Below, piece by piece: positions 63,185-64,000 of a stretch of DNA of 64,000 nucleotides (the stretch's first letter is position 1; each line of letters opens with the position of its first letter). Source of the DNA: Propionibacteriaceae bacterium (GTDB lineage: Bacteria; Actinomycetota; Actinomycetes; Propionibacteriales; Propionibacteriaceae); contig JAPUEL010000032.1 in assembly GCA_027492545.1 (NCBI GenBank), positions 1 through 64,000 of the forward strand, written 5' to 3'. The position numbers and the translations under genes were made by a program. Under the pieces are notes generated by a model. That model made no database searches. It saw only the letters and a list, made by a program, of their open reading frames with translations, and was not told the origin of the DNA.

Positions 63185-63627
63185 GCACGAACATTCCCAC
63201 CGTTGCGGCCGCGCAGCACGTCCCCACGTACGCACACCCGGGCGATGCGGGGGCGGACCTGCGCACCACACACGACGTCACGCTGCAACCAGGCGAACGG
63301 GCGCTCGTGGGCACCGGCGTGCGCTTGGCCCTCCCCGAGGGCCACGTAGGCCTCGTCACACCCCGCTCCGGCCTGGCCGCACGCCATGGGCTCAGCGTCG
63401 TCAACTCGCCGGGCATCATTGATTCCGGTTACCGGGGCGAGATCAGAGTGAGCCTCATCAACCTCGACCCGGCCGAACCGCTCACCCTCCTGGCCGGAGA
63501 CCGCATCGCCCAACTGGTGGTGCTGCCCTTCGTCTCGGCCACCTTCACCCGGGTCGACACCCTCGATGACACCTCGAGGGGCGCGGGTGGCTATGGTTCT
63601 ACGGGCGGATTCACCACTTCCTCCTAG
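63181..63627 (+). CDS. dut: Deoxyuridine 5'-triphosphate nucleotidohydrolase (dUTPase)
   Basis: Dut hydrolyses dUTP to dUMP and pyrophosphate, keeping uracil out of DNA and feeding dTMP synthesis. The 148-residue trimeric-type enzyme shows all motifs: [10 protein letters not shown] (1), [10 protein letters not shown] (2), [17 protein letters not shown] (3), GDRIAQLVV (4) and the P-loop-like [11 protein letters not shown] (5) at the C-terminus. It follows DUF3093 with a four-base overlap and precedes DUF3710, the usual actinobacterial order. Confidence 0.96.
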   Translation: MSTNIPTVAAAQHVPTYAHPGDAGADLRTTHDVTLQPGERALVGTGVRLALPEGHVGLVTPRSGLAARHGLSVVNSPGIIDSGYRGEIRVSLINLDPAEPLTLLAGDRIAQLVVLPFVSATFTRVDTLDDTSRGAGGYGSTGGFTTSS

Positions 63628-63643
63628 CTAAGGACGCACAGCA

Positions 63644-64000
63644 GTGATCTTCGGACGCAAGAAGCGCAACGAGAACGTCGACGACGACATCGAGGCCGAG
63701 GAGGCTGTCGTCGAGGCCGACGAACAGGGCCCCGCCCTGGGTGACCCGGAGCGCTGGGACGCGGAGTTCAGCCGTGACGAGGGCCCCTTCGACATCACGG
63801 AAGTAGACCTCGAGGCCGACGAGCATGAGGTCAACCGGCTGGACCTGGGCACCCTGATCATCACGCCCTTCCAGGACATGACCATGCAACTCCAGGTCAA
63901 CCGCGAGAGCAACCAGGTCCAGTCCATCCTCGTCGGGGACGGCCAGTCGGCACTGGAGGTGGCCGTCTTCGCAGGGCCCGCCAAGTCGTCGATGACGGGC
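63644..64000 (+). CDS. DUF3710 family protein (cut by window end)
   Basis: Only the first ~119 residues are in the window. The sequence MIFGRKKRNENVDDDIEAEE with a long acidic stretch and RLDLGTLIITPFQDMTMQLQVNRES matches the DUF3710 family that follows dut in actinobacteria. It is a soluble protein of unknown function. The GTG at 63644 follows AAGGA at slightly wide spacing. Confidence 0.85.
   Translation, partial: MIFGRKKRNENVDDDIEAEEAVVEADEQGPALGDPERWDAEFSRDEGPFDITEVDLEADEHEVNRLDLGTLIITPFQDMTMQLQVNRESNQVQSILVGDGQSALEVAVFAGPAKSSMTG

Overview
The window is a dense, GC-rich, plasmid- and phage-free stretch of an actinobacterial chromosome. The gene set points to that phylum: MtrA-MtrB-LpqB, AdnA-AdnB, SepH, the DUF3052/DUF3107/DUF4193/DUF4235/DUF3093/DUF3710 set, the prfB-ftsE-ftsX-smpB-ssrA order, and frequent GTG starts. 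Topoisomerase IV beside a lactate-oxidation operon suggests Propionibacteriales, perhaps Propionibacteriaceae; that placement is inference. About 59 protein genes, one tRNA and one tmRNA can be supported. Many neighbours overlap by 1-4 bases (GTGA/ATGA), so translational coupling is common.

Layout. 1-12.1 kb: an orphan corrin methyltransferase (CobF), a Na+/alanine symporter, a PHP-domain protein, a large ATPase/LuxR regulator divergent from pyruvate dehydrogenase E1 (aceE), DUF3052, and a two-domain 6-phosphofructokinase with eukaryote-type sequence features. 12.1-20.2 kb: a membrane-anchored protein, tRNA-Val, YqeY, then RF2, FtsE, FtsX, an M23 peptidoglycan hydrolase, SmpB, a DUF1707 membrane protein, tmRNA with a strong terminator, and YqgE. 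20.3-28.8 kb: MtrA-MtrB-LpqB-ComF, hibernation factor HPF, an extreme G/C homopolymer tract, and SecA. 28.8-38.4 kb: small conserved actinobacterial genes, a cupredoxin-like lipoprotein with a polytopic membrane partner, Ku, a second PHP phosphoesterase, TrpS, a DEAD-box helicase that seems to start at CTG, PP2C phosphatase, and a stand-alone LigD-type polymerase domain. 38.5-45.8 kb: AdnA-AdnB-NudC. 45.9-56.3 kb: ParE and ParC enclose a lactate module (LutA-LutB-LutC, a GntR regulator with a clear operator, and a lactate permease gene broken by an in-frame TGA) plus a carbonic anhydrase. 56.4-64 kb: an App1-like phosphatase, DUF5998, a phosphodiesterase-like protein, a glycosyltransferase, thymidine kinase, an N-terminally short SepH, and DUF4193-DUF4235-DUF3093-Dut-DUF3710, the last cut by the window end.

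Functional themes: central carbon flux (PDH E1, PFK, lactate oxidation), cell division and envelope (FtsEX with its hydrolase, MtrAB-LpqB, SepH), ribosome rescue and hibernation (tmRNA, SmpB, RF2, HPF), and DNA repair/topology (Ku, PolDom, AdnAB, topo IV, Dut). No CRISPR array, integrase or complete insertion sequence is visible. The most unusual items are the eukaryote-like PFK, the broken lactate permease, an ~80-bp dispersed repeat present twice, four helically phased 21-bp repeats near 29.3 kb, and the CTG start of the helicase.
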